Below, one piece after another: positions 6,897 through 15,798 of a stretch of DNA of 64,000 bases. Below the pieces are notes generated by a model. The model did not search any database and was not told the origin of the DNA. It saw nothing but the letters and a program-made list of their open reading frames with translations. A program made the position numbers and the translations under genes. The stretch comes from Guptibacillus hwajinpoensis. GTDB lineage: Bacteria; Bacillota; Bacilli; Bacillales; Guptibacillaceae. The first letter of the stretch is position 1; every line of letters starts with the position of its first letter. The stretch spans positions 169,385-233,384 of the forward strand of contig NZ_JAIVKU010000006.1 of assembly GCF_020524165.1 (NCBI RefSeq), written 5' to 3'.

Positions 6897-7991
6897 GTGG
6901 CAGGACCAGAAGTGAAAGATCAATATAAGGTATCTCCATTTCTTGTCTTTTATCTTGTTCATTCTGTTCAAGTTGGAGTGGGGGTTATGGGCTTCCAACG
7001 AATTAGTGCTGAGCATGCAGGTAATGATGCCTGGATTTCTGTGTTAGCGGCGGGACTAAGTTTGAACGTTATTATTTTTCTTATTTATAAGATTATGATG
7101 AAGGAAAAAGGAGATCTGATCTCTTTACACCAGAATCTTTTTGGAAAATGGCTAGGTGGATTTCTTAGCTTAATCGCCATTGCTTATTTTATTGCAATGG
7201 GTATAACAGTTCTACGAACGTATATTGAAGTGGTTCAGGTCTGGATGTTTCCGGATTTAAATAAGTGGATTTTTGGGACCGTGTTTTTACTACTCGTTTA
7301 TTATTGTTTGTCTGGGGGGTTTCGAGTCGTTGCTGGGATCTCTTTTTTTGGTGTTGTTCTACCTTTTTACCTTGTTCTTACTATGATATTCCCTCTGTTT
7401 TATGGGCACTTTCGTGATCTGCTTCCCTTTTTTAATCACTCTATAAAAGAGATGTATGAGGGAGTAAAAGGCGCTTCTCTTTCTTATTTGGGTTTTACAA
7501 CGCTGTTTATGTATCTTCCGTTTATTAAAGAGCCAGAAAAATCACATCGCTGGGCCCAAGGTGGTCATTTATTAACGGTTTTTATATACACGCTAGTTAT
7601 GATTACAACACTGGCCTTCTTTAGTCCTGAACAACTCCAAAAAACAATATGGGCTACACTTACAACTTGGAAAATTGCTGAGATGCCTTTTGTGCAGCGA
7701 TTTGAATACATTGGAATTGCCTCATGGGCGCTTGTGATTTTGCCAAATCTTTGTATAACCATTTGGGCAGGAGGTAGAGGGATTAGAAGGCTTTCACGCA
7801 TTAGTCAGCGTAACGTGACCATCCCAATCCTCGTATTTGTCTTAATAAGTAGTAGTTTGTTTGCAAGACGAGAAAGTATTGACCTTCTGAATGAATATAC
7901 AAGCAAGGTAGGCTTCTTTTTTGTGTATGTATATGTTCCCTTTTTATTTGTTGTTCAGTATATCAAAGGGAAGGTGGATGGAGCAGGATGA
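6897..7991 (+). CDS. Spore germination receptor subunit B (GerAB type permease)
   Basis: A 364-residue integral membrane protein with about ten spans, of the spore-permease family related to amino acid (APC) transporters. Recognisable blocks include VGVGVMGFQR near the N-terminus and ISFFGVVLPFYL in the middle. Within the receptor the B subunit is the one that binds the germinant. A GTG start follows AAGGAGATG by a suitable distance. It comes 22 bases after subunit A and overlaps subunit C by 4 bases, so expression is coupled. Confidence 0.92.
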   Translation: MAGPEVKDQYKVSPFLVFYLVHSVQVGVGVMGFQRISAEHAGNDAWISVLAAGLSLNVIIFLIYKIMMKEKGDLISLHQNLFGKWLGGFLSLIAIAYFIAMGITVLRTYIEVVQVWMFPDLNKWIFGTVFLLLVYYCLSGGFRVVAGISFFGVVLPFYLVLTMIFPLFYGHFRDLLPFFNHSIKEMYEGVKGASLSYLGFTTLFMYLPFIKEPEKSHRWAQGGHLLTVFIYTLVMITTLAFFSPEQLQKTIWATLTTWKIAEMPFVQRFEYIGIASWALVILPNLCITIWAGGRGIRRLSRISQRNVTIPILVFVLISSSLFARRESIDLLNEYTSKVGFFFVYVYVPFLFVVQYIKGKVDGAG

Positions 7992-9070
7992 CTCGACTAT
8001 TTCTTTTTTTAGTGAGTATGATACTCCTAACAGGATGTGTTCAAAAAAGTATACTTGATGACATTCAGATGGTGACGATTATCGGATATGATCTTCCTGA
8101 TGCAGATGGAGAAATGGGTCAAATTAAAGGAATAGCCGTCTCACCTCAATATGAAGCAGATGGAAGAATTGAAAATAATGTATTTGTTCAGACAGCAGAG
8201 CTAAGTAAAGAAATAAGAAGTCAATACAACTCAGAATCACCAAAACCATTTGTGAGTGGGAAATTAGAGGTCGCGCTTTTCAGTCAAGATATTGCAGAAA
8301 CAGAAGGGATCATTGAATTGGTCGATACGCTTCAAAGAGATCCTTCCATAGGGTCAAGAGTTTTTTTAGGGATATCAAGTAGCGACATGGAAACGCTGTT
8401 AAAGACCAATTATGGGAATGTGGACACCGGTACATTTATTCATGATACGCTGAGTCACAATAGTAGGCACGGGATGCTTCCAGAAACGAACCTGCATGAT
8501 TTTTTATACAATTTTTACTCAGAGGGAAATGATCCATTCCTCCCGTTGGTGGCGCTTGATGAAGATAAGGTGAAAATTATGGGGATTGCCTTATTTAAAG
8601 GCGATAAAATGGTTAGTTCAATCGATGCGAAAGATCTTTTTACATTTAAAGTGCTACACCAGAAATTTTCAAGTAATGATTCATTTACGGTCAGTCTTAA
8701 TGATGAAGAACATGCAGCTATTTATAATATTGCTTCAAAAAGGGATCTTAACTTGAAGATGATTGGAAGCAATAAAATCGTACTTCATGGTAAGGTGCTT
8801 GGTGTCATAAAAGAATATTCTGGTGAGAAGCTTACGCCTGCTAAGTTAAAAGAAATCGAGATGACGATGGAGAAAGAAATAGAAAAAAAGGGGTCCGAAA
8901 TGATTGAGGAGTTCCAATCGCTTAATATTGATCCTCTTTCATTAGGGAATAATGTTAGAAGTGTTACGCGAGGAGATTTTAATAAGGAGGATTGGAATAA
9001 GCGATACCCGGACATGGATATTACATTTAAAATGGATGTAACGATTACAGAATCTGGGGTGATTGAATAA
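7988..9070 (+). CDS. Spore germination receptor subunit C (GerAC type lipoprotein)
   Basis: A 360-residue Ger(x)C-family lipoprotein: N-terminal signal with lipobox LTGC (Cys16), early family signature DIQMVTIIGYD, and a C-terminal domain with ERxxxKG-like helices and the terminal FKMDVTITESGVIE strand. In spores it sits at the outer face of the inner membrane with the A and B subunits. Its ATG overlaps the end of gerB by 4 bases. A bidirectional terminator closes the operon. Germinant specificity cannot be read from sequence. Confidence 0.92.
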   Translation: MTRLFLFLVSMILLTGCVQKSILDDIQMVTIIGYDLPDADGEMGQIKGIAVSPQYEADGRIENNVFVQTAELSKEIRSQYNSESPKPFVSGKLEVALFSQDIAETEGIIELVDTLQRDPSIGSRVFLGISSSDMETLLKTNYGNVDTGTFIHDTLSHNSRHGMLPETNLHDFLYNFYSEGNDPFLPLVALDEDKVKIMGIALFKGDKMVSSIDAKDLFTFKVLHQKFSSNDSFTVSLNDEEHAAIYNIASKRDLNLKMIGSNKIVLHGKVLGVIKEYSGEKLTPAKLKEIEMTMEKEIEKKGSEMIEEFQSLNIDPLSLGNNVRSVTRGDFNKEDWNKRYPDMDITFKMDVTITESGVIE

Positions 9071-9076
9071 TATAAA

Positions 9077-9111
9077 TTCTCTAGCGTACTTTGATAAAGT
9101 ACGCTAGAGAA
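9077..9111. terminator. Bidirectional terminator between convergent genes
   Basis: A 16-base perfect arm (TTCTCTAGCGTACTTT) and its complement surround a short loop, between the convergent ger operon and flavin reductase gene. Confidence 0.8.
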
Positions 9112-9114
9112 TGT

Positions 9115-9663
9115 TCATTTCACTTCAGTTTTCTTTGCAACTGTTGTGGTGAGCGAAACCAGCTCGTTCACTACGAGTGTCAGTCGCTCCTTTGCTTTTG
9201 TTTCTACCATATACCCCTTCTCATCAAAGCAAGTAGGGTCTGCACAAAATTGGTCAGGAAGTACTAGGGCATACAGGCCTCTCATAACCGTTCTCATATT
9301 ATTAAGAGCATTAATACCTCCTTTTCCTCCGCCACCTACAGACGCAAGAGCCGTAGGTTTCGATTTAAAATGGGATGCTCCTAAGTAATCAAGAGCATTT
9401 TTTAATGCTCCACTCATTCCATTGTGATACTCGGGAGAACAAATAACGAACGCATCTGCCTGCGTAGCATGAGCAATTAGGCGCTGTACTTCTGGATGAT
9501 TAAGGTCTTCTTTTCTTCCTTTGAACAATGGCAGCTCGTGAAAGCCTGCATCGAATGTAAGTACCTCGATCTCCTTCTCATCTAGCTGATCGGTCACCGT
9601 ATTTGTTAAATTTCTTGTCATAGATTTGTCTCTTGGACTGCCGTTCATTACCATTATCTTCAT
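9115..9663 (-). CDS. NAD(P)H-dependent FMN reductase / azoreductase-like flavoprotein
   Basis: A 182-residue flavodoxin-fold protein. The FMN phosphate loop is GSPRDKSMT near the N-terminus, and the SPEYHNGMSGALKNALDYL block is the family signature. Such enzymes reduce FMN, azo dyes, quinones or chromate with NAD(P)H in the cytoplasm. I start at the ATG at 9663, which follows GAAAGGAG; the open frame extends further upstream without a better ribosome binding site. It is separated by 134 bases from the response regulator gene upstream, so it may be a single unit. Confidence 0.85.
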   Translation of the reverse strand: MKIMVMNGSPRDKSMTRNLTNTVTDQLDEKEIEVLTFDAGFHELPLFKGRKEDLNHPEVQRLIAHATQADAFVICSPEYHNGMSGALKNALDYLGASHFKSKPTALASVGGGGKGGINALNNMRTVMRGLYALVLPDQFCADPTCFDEKGYMVETKAKERLTLVVNELVSLTTTVAKKTEVK

Positions 9664-9797
9664 TTTGGTACTCCTTTCTACTACCTCTATATTCTTTCCA
9701 TACCTCATTTGTGAGCAAATGAATCTTTTATTAGCATAGGAAACATCCAACCAACTTGCATCGGAAAGAAGAAGGGATCATAACTCATACTTTAGTC

Positions 9798-10457
9798 TTA
9801 GGATTGATCTTCAAACCAGTTCTGTTTTGTTGCATAGAGAGCAGCTTGAGTGCGGTCGTGGAAATTGAGTTTTGAAAGAACACTACTCACGTGCGTTTTA
9901 ACGGTTTTTTCTGTGATAAACAAAGCCGCTGCTATTTCTTTGTTGCTTTTCCCTAACGTTATTTCTCCTAACACATCTCGCTCCCGTGGGGTAAGCAAGG
10001 AGAGTTTCCGCTCTTCTTCTGCCTCGTTTTTTTCTGCCAGCTGTGACATAAGCTGATTTGTAGCTAGAGGATGAAGGTGACGATTTCCGCGATTAGCTTC
10101 TCGTATGGTGTAAATTAACTCATCAGGATCAATATCCTTTAATTGATAGCCTTCTGCGCCAGCTCTAATAGCTGGAAGAACATGGTCTTGATCTGAAAAG
10201 CTGGTTAAGATAATAATTTTGATATGAGGAAGACTTCTTTTCAATTCTTTTGTTGCTTCAATGCCATCCATTTCTGGCATAATTAAATCCATTAAAATGA
10301 CGTCAGGAGTTAATTCTTTTGCTAGTCTGACCGCCTCCTTGCCGTTTGCAGCTTCACCGATAATCTCAATATCCTGCTGGGTTTCAAGAAAAAAGCGCAG
10401 ACCCTTTCTTACCATAAGATGATCATCAGCTAATAGTAGTTTTATTTTTCTTTCCAT
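9798..10457 (-). CDS. NarL/LuxR family response regulator
   Basis: A 219-residue regulator: receiver domain with acidic pocket (ADDH near residue 10), phospho-acceptor Asp57 (VILMDLIMPEMDG), and conserved LTSF and K; then a LuxR-type helix-turn-helix near residues 150-215 (LTPRERDVLGEITLGKSNKEIA, TEKTVKTHVSSVLSKL). It follows its kinase gene by 13 bases, forming a two-component system of the YhcZ/LiaR/NreC group. Start is the ATG at 10457 after AGAGGG. Targets unknown. Confidence 0.92.
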   Translation of the reverse strand: MERKIKLLLADDHLMVRKGLRFFLETQQDIEIIGEAANGKEAVRLAKELTPDVILMDLIMPEMDGIEATKELKRSLPHIKIIILTSFSDQDHVLPAIRAGAEGYQLKDIDPDELIYTIREANRGNRHLHPLATNQLMSQLAEKNEAEEERKLSLLTPRERDVLGEITLGKSNKEIAAALFITEKTVKTHVSSVLSKLNFHDRTQAALYATKQNWFEDQS

Positions 10458-10470
10458 GTTAATCCCTCTT

Positions 10471-12054
10471 TCATAGTGGCAGTCTAACCTGAACTTTTGT
10501 TCCACTTTTTGGTTTGCTAAAAATCGAAAGGCTTCCTCCAAGTAGTGCTGCTCGCTCTTTCATTCCTCTAAGTCCAAGTGTGCAATCCCCGACCGTTTCT
10601 TGATTAAATCCATTTCCAGTATCAACAATCGTAAGGGTGGCACCTTGTTCATTGATGAGAAGGTGAAGAGTGACGTCGGCTATACCTGCATGCTTTTGAA
10701 CGTTATTAAGTGACTCCTGTCCGATTCGAAAAAGGGCTTCTTCAATAGGCCGAGGAAGAAGTTTAAAACCAGACACGTCACAATTCGGGTTCAGACCTAA
10801 TCCAACGGCGTAAGATTTAAGGGAAGTCATAAGTCCCGCTTCGATTCCTACAGGGCGAAGCTGCCAAATTAATGTTCTCATCTCTTGCATAGCTTCTTGA
10901 GAAAGATGTTGAATGTCTTTTAAGGCATCATTAAGTATAGCAGGAACGTTAGGGATGTTTTGTGCCCCGCGTGCGGTCATGGATAGGGAAAAAAGCTTTT
11001 GACTGACCGAATCATGCAAGTCTCTTGCAAGTCTGTTTCGTTCTTCCGCTAGAATAAGCTCCTGTCTTTTGTCGTTCACACGAGCTTGTTCTATGGCCAG
11101 TGCCATATGATCGGCAACTGCTTGTAAGATTTCTCCATCATTTTTTGAAAAGGATTCGTGAAGCGCAAATAAAATACCAATTTCCTCATCACGAATCATC
11201 ACATATTTTGCTTGAATCACAGGATATTCTAAATGAATAGGAAAATCATTCTCTTGGAGCGGCACGGGCTGATCACTTCGAGCGGCTTCTTGTAATTCAT
11301 GAATCGCTTCCTTAGAATAAGCTTTGTCCGTGATACGAATCTCTCCATTTTTATAGAAAGAATGGAGAATCGTGTTAGGAGTACTTTTGGAAAAATAGCC
11401 GACAAATGGCCAGTTGAAAGTCTGTCCGGTATGTTGCACAATCGCACTAATGATCTCATCAGCACATTCATGTCGCCACAATTCTCTTGTTAATGTCCCT
11501 AAGTTTATATAGTTCTCCGCTCGCTTTTGCTCATCTTGATAAAGACGTATTCTTTTAATGGCAGTACCAATCTGAAAGGCAACAGACTCTAGAAGCGTTA
11601 ATTCTTCGTCTGAGAAAGTTTCTTTTCCTGGAGAACCGACGTTTAATAATCCAAAAGATTCTCCTGCAGCCGTTAACGGAACGGTCGCATGATGCGTCAG
11701 TCCTTCTGTATCACCCGTTTTATGATGAAGGGCATCTTCTAAACGCTTACATTCAATAATATTCACTGCCTGATTTAATCGTCCATCCCAATATTTATTT
11801 AAGCACCAGCAAGTTCCGTTACACATTGGTTCTTTCTCTTTTTGAGCGAGAGCGGCGGGAAGTTTAACATCAGCTTCGCACGTAAACTTGCTTTTATGAG
11901 GTGATAGAAAGATCCAGCCCGTTTTTAAACCAGTTACACTTAACAAATCTTCAAGGACAGCTTGAAGCATAGGCTTTAGATCTGTTGACCGATTTAATGT
12001 CTCTGCGATTGTTTTTAAAGTAAGTAGTTCCCGTTCATGACGCTGTTCTTCCAT
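10471..12054 (-). CDS. GAF-domain sensor histidine kinase (NarX/YhcY class)
   Basis: A 527-residue soluble kinase with no membrane span. Two GAF-like domains occupy roughly residues 1-185 and 190-330, followed by HisKA_3 (ARDLHDSVSQKLFSLSM, phospho-His) and an HATPase domain (NNVQKHAG, DTGNGF, GLRGMKERAALLGG). The first GAF domain has a cysteine cluster, CNGTCWCLN, with another Cys about 20 residues later (NIIECKRL). In the related AirS/YhcS kinases a GAF Cys set holds a redox-active iron-sulfur cluster, so redox or oxygen sensing is a reasonable guess here. Start is the ATG at 12054 after GGGGGAA. Confidence 0.9.
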   Translation of the reverse strand: MEEQRHERELLTLKTIAETLNRSTDLKPMLQAVLEDLLSVTGLKTGWIFLSPHKSKFTCEADVKLPAALAQKEKEPMCNGTCWCLNKYWDGRLNQAVNIIECKRLEDALHHKTGDTEGLTHHATVPLTAAGESFGLLNVGSPGKETFSDEELTLLESVAFQIGTAIKRIRLYQDEQKRAENYINLGTLTRELWRHECADEIISAIVQHTGQTFNWPFVGYFSKSTPNTILHSFYKNGEIRITDKAYSKEAIHELQEAARSDQPVPLQENDFPIHLEYPVIQAKYVMIRDEEIGILFALHESFSKNDGEILQAVADHMALAIEQARVNDKRQELILAEERNRLARDLHDSVSQKLFSLSMTARGAQNIPNVPAILNDALKDIQHLSQEAMQEMRTLIWQLRPVGIEAGLMTSLKSYAVGLGLNPNCDVSGFKLLPRPIEEALFRIGQESLNNVQKHAGIADVTLHLLINEQGATLTIVDTGNGFNQETVGDCTLGLRGMKERAALLGGSLSIFSKPKSGTKVQVRLPL

Positions 12055-12187
12055 TGATATTCCCCCAATATTCAAACAATTGACAACGTTTATTATACTA
12101 TAGACGGGGTTATTCTCTAAAGAGCGGTATTTACAAAAGAGCCGGTTACCGTCATGATCATGCTATAGGATCAGGGAGGAAAAGCGT

Positions 12188-13537
12188 ATGAAAATTAAAG
12201 AGAAAGCGACAGAGCTTTCATCAGTTCAACTCATTGTTCTATTCTATTTAACAGCTGTTGTGCTGTCGACCATTCTGTTAAGTCTTCCAATTGCCCATCA
12301 AGCAGATGTGAAGTGGAGCTTTATCGATGCATTGTTTACAGCGGTTAGCGCTATTAGTGTAACGGGGCTAACAGTTGTATCTACTGCTGATACGTTTAGT
12401 ACAGTGGGGACTTACATACTAGCGTTTGTTCTTCAATTTGGTGGTATCGGCATCATGACACTTGGAACGTTTGTTTGGTTGTTAATGGGCAAGAAAATCG
12501 GTATGAAAGAACGACAGCTGATTAGTACAGATCAAAATCGAGGCACTTTAGCAGGGTTAGTAAACTTAATGAGGCAAATTCTTGGACTTATTCTCTTATT
12601 CGAAGCAATCGGAACCGTTATTCTCGGGATTTATTTATTAAAGTATTATGATTCGTGGCAACAGTCATTTCTTCAGGGATTTTTTGCTTCTGTAAGTGCT
12701 ACAACAAATGCAGGGTTTGATATTACCGGTAGTTCACTTGTGCCATACGCAAATGATTATTTTGTTCAAACCATCAATATGCTTTTACTTATTTTAGGTG
12801 CAATCGGGTTCCCTGTTCTGATTGAATTAAAAGATTACTTATTTCAAAAGAAAGAAACAGCAGCTTATCGATTTACCTTGTTTACTAAGGTTACAACCGT
12901 CACATTTTTTTCCCTTGTTTTAATAGGAACTGTACTCATATGGGTGTTGGAATCCGGAAATTTCATGGCAGATAAATCATGGGATCAAGCACTGTTTTAT
13001 TCTTTGTTTCAGTCTGTTACGACGAGAAATGGTGGCCTCGCTACAATGGATGTGAGCGAGTTTACTTTGCCGACTCAAATGGTGCTAAGTTTACTCATGT
13101 TTATTGGAGCATCCCCAAGTAGCGTAGGAGGAGGTATTCGAACAACGACTTTCGCTGTGGCGGTGTTAACGGTTATTCATTTTGCTAGGGGACGGAAAAG
13201 CGTGAAAGTCTTTGGAAGAGAGCTCCTTCATGATGATATTATTAAATCGTTTATCGTTATTTTTACAGCAACCGGACTGTGTGGTCTCGCAGTGGTGATT
13301 CTTTCAGCAACAGAATCATTCTCGCTAGCGGCAATTGTTTTTGAAGTAACCTCAGCTTTTGGAACAACCGGTTTATCTCTTGGAATTACCCCTGAGTTAA
13401 GCACTGCTGGAAAATGTGTTATTATATTTCTCATGTTTGTTGGACGAATCGGAATTATTTCTTTCTTACTCATGATGCGTGGGAAAACTTCAGTTGAGCA
13501 TTATCATTATCCGAAGGAACCAATTATTACTGGATAG
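12188..13537 (+). CDS. KtrB/TrkH-type potassium transporter membrane subunit
   Basis: A 449-residue protein with four membrane-pore-membrane repeats. The four pore loops are visible: TAVSAISVTGLTVV, SVSATTNAGFDITG, SVTTRNGGLATMDV and VTSAFGTTGLSLGIT. Each carries the filter glycine; the third reads NGGL rather than the commoner TAGF. Length matches KtrB/KtrD of Bacillus, which import K+ (or Na+-coupled K+) with a cytoplasmic RCK subunit (KtrA/KtrC). No RCK gene lies nearby. GGGAGGAAAAG precedes the ATG. A second homologue is at 62209. Confidence 0.9.
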   Translation: MKIKEKATELSSVQLIVLFYLTAVVLSTILLSLPIAHQADVKWSFIDALFTAVSAISVTGLTVVSTADTFSTVGTYILAFVLQFGGIGIMTLGTFVWLLMGKKIGMKERQLISTDQNRGTLAGLVNLMRQILGLILLFEAIGTVILGIYLLKYYDSWQQSFLQGFFASVSATTNAGFDITGSSLVPYANDYFVQTINMLLLILGAIGFPVLIELKDYLFQKKETAAYRFTLFTKVTTVTFFSLVLIGTVLIWVLESGNFMADKSWDQALFYSLFQSVTTRNGGLATMDVSEFTLPTQMVLSLLMFIGASPSSVGGGIRTTTFAVAVLTVIHFARGRKSVKVFGRELLHDDIIKSFIVIFTATGLCGLAVVILSATESFSLAAIVFEVTSAFGTTGLSLGITPELSTAGKCVIIFLMFVGRIGIISFLLMMRGKTSVEHYHYPKEPIITG

Positions 13538-13649
13538 TGAGACTTCTATGACAAATATATCGATAGGAATACGTTTTCATTAGAGCTGATATTTTCTTCT
13601 TGGCGGGGGTATATGTATACTACTTCTAAATCTTAAGGAGGAAGGTATC

Positions 13650-14141
13650 ATGTATTCAAAAATAGTAGTTGCTTATGATCGTTCTGAGGATAGTGAAAAA
13701 GCTTTACACCAAGCGGTTAAATTAGCAGAACTAAGCAAAGCTTCTATTCATTTAGTGCATGTTGCAAAAGACTCTAATAAACTCTCAAGCCAACCAGCGA
13801 CAAGAATTCCCTATGGTACAGGAAGTATAGGAAATGAAGGACATGCTGGTGTCCCGGCGCCGGTTCCAGAAGGACAAAATGGTGTCATGATTGAAAGAAG
13901 CGAGGGAGAAGCCATACTTCGTGAAGTAAAGGAGACATTACATCATATGGGTGTGAATGTCCATTCCGAAGCAAGAAGCGGTGATCCCGCAAAAGAAATT
14001 GTCGATCTCGCTGTAATGACTGAGGCTGATTTAATTGTTATTGGAAGCAGAGGATTAAGTGGTATTAAAAAATGGGTACTCGGAAGCGTTAGTGAGAAAG
14101 TCGCTCAACAGTCTCCTTGTCCTGTTTTAATTGTAAAATAA
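13650..14141 (+). CDS. Universal stress protein UspA family
   Basis: A 163-residue Usp domain: N-terminal strand KIVVAYDRSEDSEKALHQA and the C-terminal ATP-binding signature GSRGLSGIKKWVLGSVSEKV, ending with the usual CPVLIVK strand. The middle has a proline/glycine-rich insertion (PYGTGSIGNEGHAGVPAPVP). Such proteins bind ATP and respond to starvation and stress; the molecular role is generally unclear. AAGGAGGAAGG precedes the ATG, and a terminator follows. It lies 112 bases after the potassium transporter gene. Confidence 0.92.
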   Translation: MYSKIVVAYDRSEDSEKALHQAVKLAELSKASIHLVHVAKDSNKLSSQPATRIPYGTGSIGNEGHAGVPAPVPEGQNGVMIERSEGEAILREVKETLHHMGVNVHSEARSGDPAKEIVDLAVMTEADLIVIGSRGLSGIKKWVLGSVSEKVAQQSPCPVLIVK

Positions 14142-14168
14142 AAGCCTGGGCAACCAGGCTTTTTTTAT
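14142..14168 (+). terminator. Rho-independent terminator after uspA-type gene
   Basis: AAAGCCTGG and CCAGGCTTT around a short loop, followed by a T run. Confidence 0.85.
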
Positions 14169-14205
14169 TTGCTTAGATGTTAAATAAAAATAACTTAAAG
14201 TTAGG

Positions 14206-14234
14206 TTTACTTAACATTTTGTTTGGTATAGAAT
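14206..14234 (+). promoter_or_regulatory. Sigma-A promoter of the XRE regulator
   Basis: TTTACT (14206-14211), 17-base spacer, TAGAAT (14229-14234). AACTTAAAGTTAGG and TTACTTAAC repeats around it could be operator half-sites. Confidence 0.5.
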
Positions 14235-14264
14235 ACAATTATAAGAGATGAGCGAGGAGTTAAG

Positions 14265-14474
14265 GTGATGTTGAAGAATCGAATTAGAGAACTAAGGGCG
14301 CGATTCCAATTAACACAGCAGCAGCTAGCTTCTAAAGTGGATGTAACAAGACAAACGATTGCTGCTGTGGAAAAGGGAGAGTATGTCCCATCTTTATTGC
14401 TTGCCATGAAGATCTGTCGTGAATTTGATATGTCTATGGAAGAAGTATTTCAATTACAGGAGGAATCAGAATGA
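14265..14474 (+). CDS. XRE/Cro-type HTH regulator (small, YozG/PF01381 type)
   Basis: A 69-residue protein made almost only of a lambda-Cro-type helix-turn-helix (IRELRARFQLTQQQLASKVDVTRQTIAAVEKGEYVPS), then a short MSMEEVFQL tail typical of the small Bacillus regulators that sit before membrane proteins. It overlaps the following membrane gene by 4 bases, the usual layout of these two-gene units, where the regulator represses its own operon. Start ATG 14265; ATG 14268 is equally possible. Confidence 0.88.
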   Translation: MMLKNRIRELRARFQLTQQQLASKVDVTRQTIAAVEKGEYVPSLLLAMKICREFDMSMEEVFQLQEESE

Positions 14475-14938
14475 AGTTATCTGTGATTTACATGATGAAT
14501 GTCACTGTTCTTGGGCTTTTTGGATGGGCAATGGTAACCTATTACGATGCAGCATTTCAATTTCGAAATTTCATGAGCGGTAATGGGGATGGAGTAATGA
14601 TTAACATGACGCCTATCCTTATCACTCTCCTGATTGTGAGTATCATTGGATTCGTGATCACTCGCAATAAGAGAAGAAATAACAAAGGGTGGAAAGAAGC
14701 ACTTCTGCTTCCTTCCGAACTATGTGAAGACGATGAACGAGAAAAGAACTTGACGGCTCATGCTTGTCGAAATGCTTACATTGCGATGATGTTTGCCTCG
14801 CCACTTTTAATTGCAGCTATGACTTTGCAACCGGTCATTTCTAAGGAATTCTCAGCCTATCCTATTCTTGTTTTGCTACTGTTACCATTTGTTCAAATGA
14901 CCGTATTCTATTTTTCTCTTCGTAGAAAGTTAAAATGA
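14471..14938 (+). CDS. Membrane protein, unknown, coupled to XRE regulator
   Basis: A 155-residue protein with about four predicted spans: two in the first half (residues 5-25 and 50-70), then a charged cytoplasmic loop (NKRRNNKGWKEALLL and the acidic CEDDEREKN), then two spans in the C-terminal half. It resembles the DUF2178-like proteins that pair with small XRE regulators. Its start codon overlaps the regulator's stop. Function unknown; such pairs often respond to membrane stress or antibiotics, which is inference. Confidence 0.75.
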   Translation: MKLSVIYMMNVTVLGLFGWAMVTYYDAAFQFRNFMSGNGDGVMINMTPILITLLIVSIIGFVITRNKRRNNKGWKEALLLPSELCEDDEREKNLTAHACRNAYIAMMFASPLLIAAMTLQPVISKEFSAYPILVLLLLPFVQMTVFYFSLRRKLK

Positions 14939-14942
14939 GCTT

Positions 14943-15302
14943 TTACCAGCAAAGTTTCACAGTGAATTCGCTACAACTCTCTTCGTTTCCTTCATTAAAA
15001 TCGATACGAATGGCATCTGGGGTATAGGCAAGGTGGAAGGAAGAAGTGACACCAGCTTCTTGAATTAAAGAATGAACATGAGAATGATCATTTTTTTGTG
15101 CTGCATCTTTTAATTCATGAGCAAATTGGGCATCCTTGTTCACTTTATCCAAAAGTTTTCGTCCTTCCTCCATGAGATTTATACATGTTGCAGCGGAACG
15201 CTGGAAACGGGTCACTTCTATAGGCGGGAAAGGACGATAATAAGGATGGAAAAAGGGAGAATAAGGCCATTCGCTAGTTTGATCGTTGTTAAATGACATC
15301 AT
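14943..15302 (-). CDS. Conserved-looking hypothetical protein, 119 residues
   Basis: A soluble acidic protein. The N-terminus is rich in Pro, Tyr and Phe (PYSPFFHPYYRPFPP), followed by a helical region (TCINLMEEGRKLLDKVNKDAQF, HELKDAAQKND) and a C-terminal beta-like part (DAIRIDFNEG, SEFTVKLCW). I do not recognise the family. AGGAGGAAAATG gives a strong start at 15302. The proline/tyrosine-rich head is reminiscent of spore-coat-associated Bacillus proteins, but that is only a resemblance. Confidence 0.65.
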   Translation of the reverse strand: MMSFNNDQTSEWPYSPFFHPYYRPFPPIEVTRFQRSAATCINLMEEGRKLLDKVNKDAQFAHELKDAAQKNDHSHVHSLIQEAGVTSSFHLAYTPDAIRIDFNEGNEESCSEFTVKLCW

Positions 15303-15435
15303 TTTCCTCCTGCATACGTGTTACTATTACCGTATGGCACTACTTATAAGGGTGTGCGTCTCCTATAAATTTGAGAAATCTGTTTCGAACAGGTTACAAT
15401 AACGCAGAAGACGTTTGAAGAAGGAGCATGATGTT

Positions 15436-15675
15436 TTGAAGAAATATGTTATATTTACAATTAGTCTGATTTGCCTCTATTTTATTTTAAACTTAATGAT
15501 TGGTTCGATTGTGAATGCTGTCTTCCAACCAGAGTGGTTAACTGCTTGGGGGAAGGGGCAGCAATTAACGAGTAAAGTGACATTCGGACTTTTATATAAT
15601 CCCATTGATCTGATAAGTTTGGTTTTATCATTTGTAATCAGTTTAATCATTACTTCAAAAATAAAACCTTCTTAA
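15436..15675 (+). CDS. Small membrane protein, 79 residues, unknown
   Basis: Two hydrophobic segments (about residues 4-26 and 54-74) flank a loop with FQPEWLTAWGKGQQLT. I place the start at TTG 15436, 9 bases after AAGGAG, rather than at the upstream TTG at 15415, which would precede the ribosome binding site. A terminator follows directly. No family recognised. Confidence 0.6.
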   Translation: MKKYVIFTISLICLYFILNLMIGSIVNAVFQPEWLTAWGKGQQLTSKVTFGLLYNPIDLISLVLSFVISLIITSKIKPS

Positions 15676-15701
15676 ATCGTGCTGAGGCACGATTTTTTGT
15701 T
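15675..15701 (+). terminator. Rho-independent terminator
   Basis: AATCGTGC and GCACGATT around TGAG, then a T run. Confidence 0.8.
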
Positions 15702-15798
15702 TTTAAAAGGTAGGAGGCATTTTTGAATAATAGAAGAATTGTATGGTTAGTCAAAGTAAAGAGAATGTGAGAATTAGGTGGTTAAAGGAGTAGTTGTA

